Origin: BOG-908 sp964242115
GTDB taxonomy: Bacteria > Pseudomonadota > Alphaproteobacteria > Acetobacterales > Acetobacteraceae
Assembly (NCBI GenBank): GCA_964242115.1
Contig: CAXSZX010000019.1
Location: 1-64,000 of the forward strand
DNA: 64,000 bases
Reading direction: 5' to 3'
How positions within the stretch are numbered: position 1 is the stretch's first letter; every line of letters starts with the position of its first letter. Made by a program: the position numbers and the translations under genes. The notes under the pieces were generated by a model. That model made no database searches and had not been told where the DNA came from. It saw nothing but the letters and a program-made list of their open reading frames with translations. Shown here in pieces: positions 26,706 to 34,819 of the stretch.

Positions 26706-27112
26706 TGCGCGCTGCATCCGCCCTCGCAGGGCTCCTGCTGCTGGCGCCAGGCGCAGCCCTGGCCGACGCGGCCTCCGTCATCCGCGGCGGCGTCTCCGCC
26801 ACTACCGGCGAGGCGGTCTACCAGCACGTCTGCCAGGGCTGCCACATGGCCAATGCCGGCGGCGCAGTGGGCGCCGCGCGCATACCCGCGCTCGCCGGTG
26901 ACAAGCACCTGGCCGCCGCACGCTACCCGGTGGTGATGGTGCTGCACGGCAACGGCGGCATGCCATGGTTCAACGGCGTGCTGACTGACGCACAGGTGGC
27001 GATGGTGGTGAACTACGTGCGCTCGCATTTCGGCAATACGTACACCGACACGGTGTCGGAGGCGGAGGTGAAGGCGATGCATGGGAAGCCGCCTACCTTG
27101 GAGAAAGGCTAG
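26705..27112 (+). CDS. Exported mono-heme cytochrome c
   Basis: A 135-residue class-I cytochrome c with a signal peptide (LAGLLLLAPGAALADA) and one heme site CQGCH near residue 40. A likely axial Met lies in GGMPWF. It is translationally coupled to the flavin amine oxidase and is its most likely electron acceptor, linking substrate oxidation to the respiratory chain. Confidence 0.92.
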   Translation: MRAASALAGLLLLAPGAALADAASVIRGGVSATTGEAVYQHVCQGCHMANAGGAVGAARIPALAGDKHLAAARYPVVMVLHGNGGMPWFNGVLTDAQVAMVVNYVRSHFGNTYTDTVSEAEVKAMHGKPPTLEKG

Positions 27113-27237
27113 GCAAGCGCTTCTTTTTTGAAAAAAGAAGCAAAAAACTTTTGTTCACTGGGTACTCGTCTCCAGAGACTCCGCGACAGCCGTGACAAAA
27201 GCTTTTTGCTTCTTTTTCTCGAAAAGAAGGCCTTACT
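27113..27237 (+). repeat. Cloverleaf intergenic repeat, unit R14
   Basis: Fills the convergent gap between the cytochrome and GNAT genes and overlaps the GNAT stop. Left arm GCGCTTC...GAAGC, central AAAAAACTTTTG ... CAAAAGCTTTTT, core CCGCGACAGC, right arm GCTTC...GAAGGCC. Confidence 0.88.
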
Positions 27238-27745
27238 TTAGCTTTTTTCTCATCCTCACCAGCGGCACTGCCGCCTCGATAGCCGCCACCACCTGGTACC
27301 CGCACGCTGTGTAAAGCGGCACACCTGCAAGCGTCGCGGCTAACTCCGCACGGCTGAACCCTTCAGCAGCAGCCGCCGCCTCGCACAACGATAGAACCAG
27401 CCGTCCTACGCCGCGGCGCGCAAACTCCGGCGCCGTGTACATGGCGCGCACCCGCGCTGCGTCGCGCGACGGGTCTAGAATCGCAGCGTCGCGTCCCGCC
27501 GTGTGATCGCCGCCGAACAGCGTGGCGCGACGGCTCCAGCCGCCGCATCCTGCCAACGCGCCGTCGTGCTGCACGATGAAATACGTGCCGTCGTCGATGA
27601 GTTGCGTGTCGAGGCCCATCACGCTGCGGCTCGTCTCGATCTGCGCCGGGGTGAGGAAGCCTTGCTGCAGGACGGAGATCGAGGCGGCCATCAAGGTGCG
27701 CAGGGCGTCGATGTCGGCGGGGGAGGCTAGGCGGGAGGTCAGCAC
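27233..27745 (-). CDS. GNAT family N-acetyltransferase
   Basis: A 170-residue GNAT protein with the acetyl-CoA loop region ARVRAMYTAPEFARRGVGRLVL and the C-terminal GVPLYTACGYQ. The substrate is unknown. The start is a GTG at 27745. The last codons (KLK then stop) lie in repeat R14, where a usual AAGCAAGG reads AAGTAAGG, so a C-to-T change in the repeat appears to supply the stop codon. Confidence 0.85.
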   Translation of the reverse strand: MLTSRLASPADIDALRTLMAASISVLQQGFLTPAQIETSRSVMGLDTQLIDDGTYFIVQHDGALAGCGGWSRRATLFGGDHTAGRDAAILDPSRDAARVRAMYTAPEFARRGVGRLVLSLCEAAAAAEGFSRAELAATLAGVPLYTACGYQVVAAIEAAVPLVRMRKKLK

Positions 27746-27750
27746 GCAGG

Positions 27751-27881
27751 AAGAAAGGCCTTCTTTTTTGAAAAAAAGAAGCAGAAAATTTTTGGTCCTG
27801 CTGTCGCGGAGTTTCCCTCAGCGTGTGCTCCAGGGAACAAAAGTTTTTTGGTTCTTTTTTTCAAAAAAGAACCGCTTGCTT
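27751..27881 (+). repeat. Cloverleaf intergenic repeat, unit R15
   Basis: Left arm GGCCTTC...GAAGC, core GGTCCTGCTGTCGCGGAG ... CTCCAGGGAAC, right arm GGTTC...GAACCGCTTGC. Upstream of the GNAT gene. Confidence 0.88.
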
Positions 27882-27945
27882 CGCCTGTCACCGGTCAAGA
27901 TCTGCGACCGCTGGTATGAGCTACGAAGCACGACGCATCAGCCGT

Positions 27946-28001
27946 CCGCGACAGCCGAGACGAAAGCTTTTTGGTTCTTCTCGAAAAAGAAGGCCTTGCT
28001 T
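27946..28001 (+). repeat. Cloverleaf repeat R16, right arm only
   Basis: CCGCGACAGCCGAGACGAAAG, then a GGTTCTTCTCGAAAAAGAAGGCC hairpin ending CTTGCTT. It follows complete unit R15 after about 65 bases, as a tandem partial copy. Confidence 0.78.
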
Positions 28002-28028
28002 CGCCTCTGCTGCCGCAGCAAACCGGCC

Positions 28029-30914
28029 TCACATCAGCACGATCTCCACCCGCCGGTTCTGCGGCTCGCGCACGCCGGCTGCTGTCGGCACCAGCGGGCT
28101 GCTCTCGCCGTAGCCGTGGATGAAGATCTCGCCGCGGGCGACACCGTCGCGCACCAGTTCGGTCTCCACCGTTTCGGCCCGCCTGATCGAAAGCTTCTTG
28201 TTGTAGGCAGCGGTACCGGAGAGGTCCGTGTAGCCGTTCACCTGGATCTTCGTGCTCTGCACCTGGGTGGAGGCCTGCGCTGCGGCCAGCACGATCTGGC
28301 GCGCCCGTGCGGTGAGGTCGGCGCGGTCCCAATCGAAGAACACCAGGTAGGTGCGAGCGGCGGACGGCGGCACCGGCGCCGGGCTGGCGACGGTCGGCGG
28401 CAGCTCGGGCATCGGCGGCTGCTTGTGGCCCCAGCTAAAGTTCACCCTTGCGTAGTAGAACCCACCGTCGATGCCGTAGGGTGACGAGGCAATGTACTCC
28501 ACAGCACCGTGGTAGCGTGATGCCGCCGTCGTATGATACGCGTATTTGTCGGTGAAATTGTTGGCGCCGAGGATCAGTTGGATGTCCGGCGTGATCTTGT
28601 AGCCGAACTCCAGGTCGCCGATCCACGCCGGCGCGTTGCGGTTGGCAGTGAACGGGTAGCTGCCGGTGTTGCCGTTGGCGAGGACTTCCACCACCTCTCC
28701 GTAACGGGTGACGCGTGCCAGCGCGCTCCACGGACCAACCGCATATTGGCTCTGCAGGACGATCTTGTTTTTCGGCGTGTCTCGCGTGATTTCTGACAGC
28801 ACGTCGGGCGTAAATTGTGCTGCCTTTTCGATGCGCGTGAGTTCCACGTCGTTGAAGTTCGCGGCCGCCAGCCAGTTGACCTTGCCGTAGCCGCCGAAAT
28901 CGGTGACGTAGTCGATCGTCACGTCGGCACCGCGCGTCTTGGTGTTGACGCCGTTGGTGTAGTACTGCGCGTACAGGTTACAGCCGCTGTTCGGCCCACA
29001 TGCCGGCGGCAGCGCGCCGCTCAGCTGAAACGCGGTAAAAGCGTCGGCGCCGCCGATCAGGCCGGAGTCGACGATCTGGTCGCGGATGTCAATCTGGTAG
29101 AGGTCGAAGGCGATGTGCAGCCGGTCGATCGGCGTCGTCACGATGCCGACCTCGTAGTTCTGCGAGCGCTCCGGCTTCAGCGGCACCGAACCGAGCGCGC
29201 GGGCGGCGGCAGAGTTGACCGGGAACTGGCCGCCGGCGGTGACCGGCCCCACGTTGACGGCGGCGAAGCCCTCTTGCGCCAGCGTGGGCGCGCGGAAGCC
29301 GTTGCTGATGGTGCCGCGTAGCGCAAACCACGAGGTGAAATCGTAGCGGGTGGTGAACTTGCCCGTCTCAGTGTCGCCAAAGTCGCTGTAGTGTTCAAAC
29401 CGGCCGGCGAGGTCCACCTGCCAGTGCGGCAGCAGCGAGGTTGCCACGTCGATGTAGCCGGATTCGTTCGTCCGGTGATAGTAACCCTGGTCGATTGCGG
29501 TGAACCCGGGATACGCCTGCGAGCCGCCGCCGTATTGCGAGGCGGCGTCGCCTTGGTTGAGTTGGTAGGAATCGTGGCGGAACTCGCCACCGAAGGCGAC
29601 GCTCAGCGGTGCTGCCAGCAGCGGCACGTCGAACGGCTTGTTGAAGTCGAGGTTCGTGGTGGATTCGGAGCTGTTGTACTCGCCGGTGTGGAAGTGCGTG
29701 GGCGAGTAGCCGAACGCGTGCAGGTAGTCGGTGTTGATCGACGCGATGTTGGATAGGTTGGCGACGTCGCCGCCATAGGTCTCGCTTAGATCGTAGTGCC
29801 AGCCACCGAACACGTCGCCCTTCAGGCCGATGGTGCCCGCGTAGTCGTCCTCGTTGATCGCTTCGACCGGCTCGAAACCGTTTGGGTACAATCCGGCTGC
29901 CGTCAGATTGCCGAACGGCGTGGTCGGCGTGATCGCGGTCGGCGTGTAGGTGCCGCTCGTGTTCGGGTCGCGATAGTTCTCGAACGCCTCGGCATGGCGG
30001 TAGCCGTATGTGGCAAAGGAGTAGAAGGTCGCTTCCGGCACGAACTCGTAGGACATGTTGTAGCCGAGGTTGACGAGGTTGTAGCGTGGATCGCCCTCGA
30101 TCTGGCTCACGTTGTTGCGGTTCGGCACGTTGAACGGAGTCGCGAGGTCGGACCCGGTCTGCGCGGTGGTCGGGAACACGCCGTCGCGGTTCGTGTGGTC
30201 GTGGTAGCGATAGTCTCCGGCGACATCGAAGTAGCCTTTGTCGCCCAGCGCGAAACCGTTATTGGCACCGATGTTGTTGGTGAAGCCGTCCTGTACGTAG
30301 GTGGCACCCTCCTGTGCGTAGGCACTGCCGCCGTGGTCGGCGTGCTTGAGGATGATGTTGATCACGCCGGCGATCGCGTCGGATCCATACTGCGCGGCGG
30401 CACCGTCGCGCAGCACCTCTATGTGGTCGATCAGGCTGATCGGAATCATGTCGAGGTCGACCGGGTCCGACCCGCCAACCGGCCCGATGTCGGCGTTGAT
30501 GTTGGCCGAGATGTGGCGCCGCTTGCCGTCGATCAGCACCAGCGTGTCGTCCGGGCTCAACCCGCGCAGGCGCGCCGAACGCACCAGCCCCGCGGTGTCG
30601 AAGCCCACCGGCGGCAGGTCGAAGGACGGCAGCAGCGTGTTCAACGCGTCGAACACGTTCTGCTGGCCGGTGCGCTGCAGCTCGGCGGCACTGATCACGT
30701 CCACCGGCGCGGTGCTGTCCTGCTTGGTGCGGCCGGTCTGGCGCGTGCCGGTCACGATGATGTCTTCCGGCGCGCCCAGGTTCGGCGCGTTGGGCTCGCT
30801 AGGCTGTGCCGTAGCACCCAGCGCGGTCACGCCGGGCGTGGGTGCCAACTGCGCCAGCGCCGCCGCCGGCAGGAGAGCGGACAGCGCCGCCGTGGTCAGG
30901 AGGGAGAACCTCAT
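28029..30914 (-). CDS. TonB-dependent receptor fused to a C-terminal OmpA domain
   Basis: A 961-residue outer-membrane protein. The order is: signal peptide (about 1-22); plug domain (about 50-165: PVDVISAAELQRTGQQNVFDAL, SARLRGLSPDDTLVLIDGKR, IEVLRDGAAAQYGSDAIAGVINI); a beta-barrel to about residue 835, ending at YYARVNFSWGH; a Pro-rich linker; then an OmpA/MotB peptidoglycan-binding domain (about 860-961: FFDWDRADLTARA, NGYTDLSG, YGESSP, NRRVEIVL). TonB receptors normally end with the last barrel strand, so a wall-binding tail is unusual. The substrate is unknown. The start is ATG 30914 with AAGG ten bases upstream. It lies 65 bases downstream of the RidA gene on the same strand. Confidence 0.92.
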   Translation of the reverse strand: MRFSLLTTAALSALLPAAALAQLAPTPGVTALGATAQPSEPNAPNLGAPEDIIVTGTRQTGRTKQDSTAPVDVISAAELQRTGQQNVFDALNTLLPSFDLPPVGFDTAGLVRSARLRGLSPDDTLVLIDGKRRHISANINADIGPVGGSDPVDLDMIPISLIDHIEVLRDGAAAQYGSDAIAGVINIILKHADHGGSAYAQEGATYVQDGFTNNIGANNGFALGDKGYFDVAGDYRYHDHTNRDGVFPTTAQTGSDLATPFNVPNRNNVSQIEGDPRYNLVNLGYNMSYEFVPEATFYSFATYGYRHAEAFENYRDPNTSGTYTPTAITPTTPFGNLTAAGLYPNGFEPVEAINEDDYAGTIGLKGDVFGGWHYDLSETYGGDVANLSNIASINTDYLHAFGYSPTHFHTGEYNSSESTTNLDFNKPFDVPLLAAPLSVAFGGEFRHDSYQLNQGDAASQYGGGSQAYPGFTAIDQGYYHRTNESGYIDVATSLLPHWQVDLAGRFEHYSDFGDTETGKFTTRYDFTSWFALRGTISNGFRAPTLAQEGFAAVNVGPVTAGGQFPVNSAAARALGSVPLKPERSQNYEVGIVTTPIDRLHIAFDLYQIDIRDQIVDSGLIGGADAFTAFQLSGALPPACGPNSGCNLYAQYYTNGVNTKTRGADVTIDYVTDFGGYGKVNWLAAANFNDVELTRIEKAAQFTPDVLSEITRDTPKNKIVLQSQYAVGPWSALARVTRYGEVVEVLANGNTGSYPFTANRNAPAWIGDLEFGYKITPDIQLILGANNFTDKYAYHTTAASRYHGAVEYIASSPYGIDGGFYYARVNFSWGHKQPPMPELPPTVASPAPVPPSAARTYLVFFDWDRADLTARARQIVLAAAQASTQVQSTKIQVNGYTDLSGTAAYNKKLSIRRAETVETELVRDGVARGEIFIHGYGESSPLVPTAAGVREPQNRRVEIVLM

Positions 30915-30979
30915 GGATGCCAAACCTTATTCAACACAAACGAAAACAGCTCGATCGATACTGGGCCGTAACCCACACT

Positions 30980-31480
30980 TTACTTGCCGCGCGCGGCGAT
31001 CACCTCGATTTCCACCAGCGCGCCGGGTGCAGCCAGGCCAGCCACCTGCACCGCGCTGCGCGCTGGCTTATTGGGCTGGTCCTTGGTGCCGAAGAACTTC
31101 GTGTAGCCGGCCATCAGGCCAGGAAAATCCATCTTGCCCAGCTTCGGGTCGGCCACCAGGAAGACGTTCATCTTCACCACGTCGCCCATGCCAAGGCCGA
31201 GGCGCGTGAGCGTCGCCTGCAGCGCAGTCAGCGCACCAGTGGCCTGCGTCGCCGTGTCTCCGCGCGCTTCCATGCTGCCTGCCGGCGCCGCCTTGTCGAT
31301 CACCGGCCCCATCGCGCCGCTCAGGAACACTAGGTCGGTGCCGGCTTTCACGCTGACTGCGGCGGAGATCGGAAAGTTGCTGTCGACCAGCGGTGTTCGC
31401 GTGACTGCTTGCGCATGTGCGGCACCGGCGAGCGCGCAGAAAGCCAAGGCAAGGCCTTCTTTTTTGAAAAAAAGAAGCAA
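30980..31480 (-). CDS. Exported RidA (YjgF/YER057c/UK114) family protein
   Basis: The family removes reactive enamine/imine intermediates; exported forms of unknown role exist. The RidA core is complete: ISAAVSVKAGTDLVFLSGAMG, a TQATGALTALQATL helix, DVVKMNVFL and the closing RSAVQVAGLAAPGALVEIEVIA. It has an N-terminal export signal ending AFCALAGAAHAQA, but the signal's front part (LLFFKKEG) is encoded by the right arm of repeat R17. No ATG is in place: TTG at 31480 is used here, and the frame stays open to 31615 through the whole repeat. The family is firm, the start uncertain. Confidence 0.87.
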   Translation of the reverse strand: MLLFFKKEGLALAFCALAGAAHAQAVTRTPLVDSNFPISAAVSVKAGTDLVFLSGAMGPVIDKAAPAGSMEARGDTATQATGALTALQATLTRLGLGMGDVVKMNVFLVADPKLGKMDFPGLMAGYTKFFGTKDQPNKPARSAVQVAGLAAPGALVEIEVIAARGK

Positions 31481-31588
31481 AAAACATTTCCGCTCGCTGT
31501 TGCGAACGGCTGAAACGATGCGCTCCGACAGCACGCTCGTACAGGAGACAAAAGTTTTTTCGTTCCTTCTTTTAAAAAAGAACTGCTT
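31447..31588 (+). repeat. Cloverleaf intergenic repeat, unit R17, forming the RidA 5' end
   Basis: Left arm GGCCTTC...GAAGC, core CGCTGTTGCGAACG ... CCGACAGC, central end GACAAAAGTTTTTT, right arm with a T/A stem ending GAACTGC. The left arm is coding for the RidA signal region on the minus strand. Confidence 0.86.
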
Positions 31589-31838
31589 TCTCTGCTTATG
31601 TTGTTGCATCGCCACACCCCCGCGCCAGCCTTTTCGCCGGCGGAAGATGCAGATCGCACGCGCGCACTGTCCAACGAAAACTTACGCTGTGATCAGGGTT
31701 TTTCCAGTGCGCAGACGCAATCTGCCCAACGAACGTGCAAAGCGGTTACGCCATCGGCGAGTATTTCGGCAGCCCTCAGCCAGCCAAGTAACGAAACAGG
31801 GCGCCCAAGCTGCGCGGCATCGCCGACGCCGCGTTCGA

Positions 31839-33140
31839 TCACGCTTCCGCGAGTTTCTCCCGGCTGGCGCGCACCTTCACCACGCGGCGCCCGTCCATCT
31901 CCAGCACCTCGAACAGCCAGCCGCCGAACACGATTCGGTCGCCGGCCTGCGGCACCCGCCGCAGCAGCGCCAGCACCAGGCCCGCCAGCGTGTGATAGCT
32001 GCCCTCTGCCGGCAGGTCCGGCAGCAGCAGCCGCGCTTTCAGCTCGTCCACCGGCGTCATGCCGTCCATCATCATCTCGCCGCCCACCTGCTCGGCCGCC
32101 TGGCTCGGCGTGCCGTAGCCCGGCTCTGCCAGATCGCCGATGATGGCCTCGAGCACGTCGGCCGCGGTCACCACGCCCTCGAAACTGCCGTATTCGTCCA
32201 TCACCAGCGCCAGGCCCAGTGAATCGCTCTTCAACCGCTCCAGCGCGTCCAATGCGGTGATGGTGTCGGGCACCACCATCGGCTGGCGCAACGCGGCGGC
32301 GATGGAGAGGTCCTTGCCCTCCAATATCCTGTTGAGGATGTCCTTGGCCTGCACCACCCCCACCACGTTGTCCACGCGCCCGTCGCAGACCACGTAGCGG
32401 TTGTGCCGCGCGTTCTTCAGCGTGTCGGCAATCTCCCGGCTGGGGTCGGTGCGGTCGATCCACACCAGCTCGTTGCGCGGCGTCATGATGGCGCGCACCG
32501 GCTTGTCTGCCAGGCGCAATACGCGCTCGATCATGTCGCGCTCGCCGGTCTCCAGCACGCCGGCCTGGGTGCCCTCCGCCAGCAACGCGTGCAACTCGTC
32601 TTCCGTCACGTCCTCGCGCGCGCTTTGCGTGTCGCCGATCGCGCGTAGCACCAGGTCGGACGACCGGCCCAGCAGCCACACCACCGGCCCGGTCACCCGC
32701 GCCAGCCACGCCACCGCCGGGGCCAGCACGCTGGCGATGCGCTCCGGCCGGCGCAGGGCCAACTGCTTGGGCACCAGCTCGCCCAACACCAGCGTAAGAT
32801 ATGTGATGCCCATCACCACCACGGCCAGCGAGACGCCGGTGGCGGCCTGGCCCACATAGGGGATGCGCGCCACCAGCGGCTGCAGTGCGCCGGCGATCCT
32901 GGCACCGCCGAACGTGCCGGACAGGATGCCCACTAGCGTCACACCCACCTGCACCGTGGGCAGGAATCGTTGCGGATCCTCGGCCAGCTCGCGCGCGCGG
33001 GCTGCACCGCGCACGCCGCGCGCTTCCAGCACCGCAAGCCTGGCGCGGCGGGCAGAGACCAGCGCCATCTCGCCCATGGCGAACACGCCGTTCAGCAGAA
33101 CTAACAGCACGATCACGGCGATTAGCAGGGCGGTGGTCAT
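31839..33140 (-). CDS. CNNM/CBS-domain transporter-like protein (CorC/HlyC family)
   Basis: A 433-residue inner-membrane protein of the HlyC/CorC (UPF0053) family, linked to magnesium or other metal efflux. The N-terminal CNNM domain has helices starting LLIAVIVLLVLLNGVFAMGEMAL. Two CBS domains follow (IMTPRNELVWID, and ALVMDEYGSFEGVVTAADV at the end of the second). The C-terminal CorC_HlyC domain includes TLAGLVLALLRRVP and GWLFEVLEMDGRRV. The start is ATG 33140. About 250 bases downstream, to repeat R17, hold no gene I can see. Confidence 0.92.
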   Translation of the reverse strand: MTTALLIAVIVLLVLLNGVFAMGEMALVSARRARLAVLEARGVRGAARARELAEDPQRFLPTVQVGVTLVGILSGTFGGARIAGALQPLVARIPYVGQAATGVSLAVVVMGITYLTLVLGELVPKQLALRRPERIASVLAPAVAWLARVTGPVVWLLGRSSDLVLRAIGDTQSAREDVTEDELHALLAEGTQAGVLETGERDMIERVLRLADKPVRAIMTPRNELVWIDRTDPSREIADTLKNARHNRYVVCDGRVDNVVGVVQAKDILNRILEGKDLSIAAALRQPMVVPDTITALDALERLKSDSLGLALVMDEYGSFEGVVTAADVLEAIIGDLAEPGYGTPSQAAEQVGGEMMMDGMTPVDELKARLLLPDLPAEGSYHTLAGLVLALLRRVPQAGDRIVFGGWLFEVLEMDGRRVVKVRASREKLAEA

Positions 33141-33170
33141 GGTGTGGCGTAGGGCGGGCGTCAGGCAGGG

Positions 33171-33220
33171 GCAAGGAAGCAGTTCTTTTTTGAAAAAAAG
33201 AACCAAAAAACTTTTGTTCC
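33171..33220 (+). repeat. Cloverleaf repeat R18, left arm only
   Basis: GCAAGGAAGCAGTTC, intact T/A hairpin ending GAACC, then AAAAAACTTTTGTTCC. No right arm follows. It sits in the 131-base divergent gap between corC and the M15 peptidase gene. Confidence 0.83.
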
Positions 33221-33271
33221 GTTTGGTGCTCGAAGCTGGGCTACTCGTTTTTACGCACGTAGGGAGTGGGC

Positions 33272-34189
33272 ATGGTTGGTTTGTCTGCCTCGGTCGGAAC
33301 GTTCGGGCGTAACCGGCAGCACGACGTGGCACTCGTGCAGACGGTGCTGACCCGGAAAGGCTACACCTGCGGCCCCATCGACGGGCGCTGCGGACGCCAC
33401 ACGGTGGCCGCCATCTTCGCCGTGCAGAAAGGGGTGATTGCCGAGCCGGACGGGCGTGTGGACGTGGGCGGCCCGACCTGGCGCAACCTCGCCGGGCGTG
33501 CAGCCGCCTTACCCGGCACGCAACACGCGGCAAGCTCGGGCCGTGCTGCCATCCCTTCCCAGCCCCAGCCGGCCGGCGCCTCTGCCAACGGCGCCAGGCC
33601 AACGCCCGCCAGCCCCGCAGCACCTGCAAGCATCTCCGCCGCCGACGCCTCGTACCGGCGCGCAGTGCCGATGCCGCCGGCCGACACCATCAACGTCGGG
33701 CTCACCTGCCCGGGCAGCGCCTGGATGGAAGGCCGCCTCGGCCGCCCGCGCTCAGACTTCACCGACCAGTGCCAGGACATGACCAACCCGCGACTGCTGC
33801 CGCTGGTCGAGATGCGGCGTATCGGCGCGCACAACTACCTCGGCCTGCGCCCGGCGCTCGACAGCCTGCAGGACGTGATGGCCGAGATCGCCCAGCGCCT
33901 GCCTGACCTCTACCCGCACCTCGGCAGCGCCGGCATGCTGTGCTGCCGCAACATCCGCGGCTCGGTCACCGCCATCTCCAATCATTCCTGGGGCACCGCG
34001 GTGGACATCGCCATCGACGGCCAGGTCGAGCCTATGGGCCCCGGCACGCCCTATCTCGGCCTGTCATTGATCGCGCCGATCTTCAACGAGCACGGCTGGT
34101 TTTGGGGCGGCGGCTACACCCACCGCAAGGACTGCATGCACTTCGAGTGCAGCCAGACGCTGGTGAACAGCTTCGCCGTGACCGCGTGA
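33272..34189 (+). CDS. Peptidoglycan-binding M15 peptidase (D-Ala-D-Ala carboxypeptidase/endopeptidase type), no signal peptide
   Basis: A 305-residue cell-wall hydrolase. Residues about 10-75 form a peptidoglycan_binding_1 domain (VALVQTVLTRKGYTCGPIDG). A Pro/Ala-rich linker leads to an M15 (VanY/endolysin-like) zinc peptidase, with ligands in SNHSWGTAVDIAI (His and Asp) and DCMHFE (His). There is no signal peptide. ATG 33272 has AGGGAG five bases upstream. The gene overlaps the next one by four bases (GTGA). Lack of a signal plus a wall-degrading domain suggests export by another route, such as the T6SS, or a phage-type endolysin origin; both are inference. Confidence 0.87.
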   Translation: MVGLSASVGTFGRNRQHDVALVQTVLTRKGYTCGPIDGRCGRHTVAAIFAVQKGVIAEPDGRVDVGGPTWRNLAGRAAALPGTQHAASSGRAAIPSQPQPAGASANGARPTPASPAAPASISAADASYRRAVPMPPADTINVGLTCPGSAWMEGRLGRPRSDFTDQCQDMTNPRLLPLVEMRRIGAHNYLGLRPALDSLQDVMAEIAQRLPDLYPHLGSAGMLCCRNIRGSVTAISNHSWGTAVDIAIDGQVEPMGPGTPYLGLSLIAPIFNEHGWFWGGGYTHRKDCMHFECSQTLVNSFAVTA

Positions 34190-34692
34190 GAGGCGCTTCG
34201 GGCCGGCGTGCCGCAGTGCTCGCCGTGATCGGGCTCTGCCCTGCACACGCGGCGCCCGCCCTCTCTGCCGACCCGTCCGGCGCCTGCCGCTTCCTCATTC
34301 CCAGCGAGATGGCTGCCGGCACCGGAGCGGGTGCCACCTGGCTCGGCGCCTGCCCGGGCGGCCTGGCGGAAGGCTCGGGCGTGCTGCGCCTGAACACCGG
34401 CGGCCGCGCAGTGCGCATGTTCGCCGGCCTGATGCATGAGGGCCGGCCGGTGCGCGGGCTGATCGACCGCGGCGCCGACAGCACCGGCGACTACGGCCCG
34501 GCCTGGAGCTTCGACGGTGCCCGGCCGCTGCCGGCTACCACGCCGGAGCAGGTCGCCGACGGCTTCAAGACGGCGTCGGAAGGTGCCGCGGCGGCCAGTG
34601 CGCGGTTCGCCGAGCAGGGCAACGCGGCGTCGGCGAAGTTCTATGCGGCTTGGAGTGCGGCGTTGGCCAAGGCGCCCGGTCAGGGAGAGTAG
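34186..34692 (+). CDS. Small exported protein coupled to the M15 peptidase
   Basis: A 168-residue protein I do not recognise, starting with GTG inside the peptidase stop. The N-terminus is an export signal (RRAAVLAVIGLCPAHAAPA). The body has two Cys (GACRF and LGACPGG) that could form a disulfide, and an Ala-rich helical C-terminus (TASEGAAAASARFAEQGNA). The translational coupling and periplasmic location suit an accessory or immunity protein for the peptidase, which is speculation from context. Confidence 0.65.
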   Translation: MRGASGRRAAVLAVIGLCPAHAAPALSADPSGACRFLIPSEMAAGTGAGATWLGACPGGLAEGSGVLRLNTGGRAVRMFAGLMHEGRPVRGLIDRGADSTGDYGPAWSFDGARPLPATTPEQVADGFKTASEGAAAASARFAEQGNAASAKFYAAWSAALAKAPGQGE

Positions 34693-34814
34693 GCAAGCGG
34701 TTCTTTTTTGAAAGAAAGCACCAAAAACTTTTGCCTCCGCCGTCGCGGACCTGTCCTGCAAGGACCAGCTCAAGGACGTAGAAGTTTTTCGGTTGATTTT
34801 TCAGAGAACTGCTT
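34693..34814 (+). repeat. Cloverleaf intergenic repeat, unit R19
   Basis: Left arm GCAAGCGGTTC with a slightly damaged stem, core CGCCGTCGCGGAC, right arm GGTTGATTTTTCAGAGAACTGC, decayed. It occupies the convergent gap before the histidine kinase gene. Confidence 0.8.
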
Positions 34815-34819
34815 CTTCC

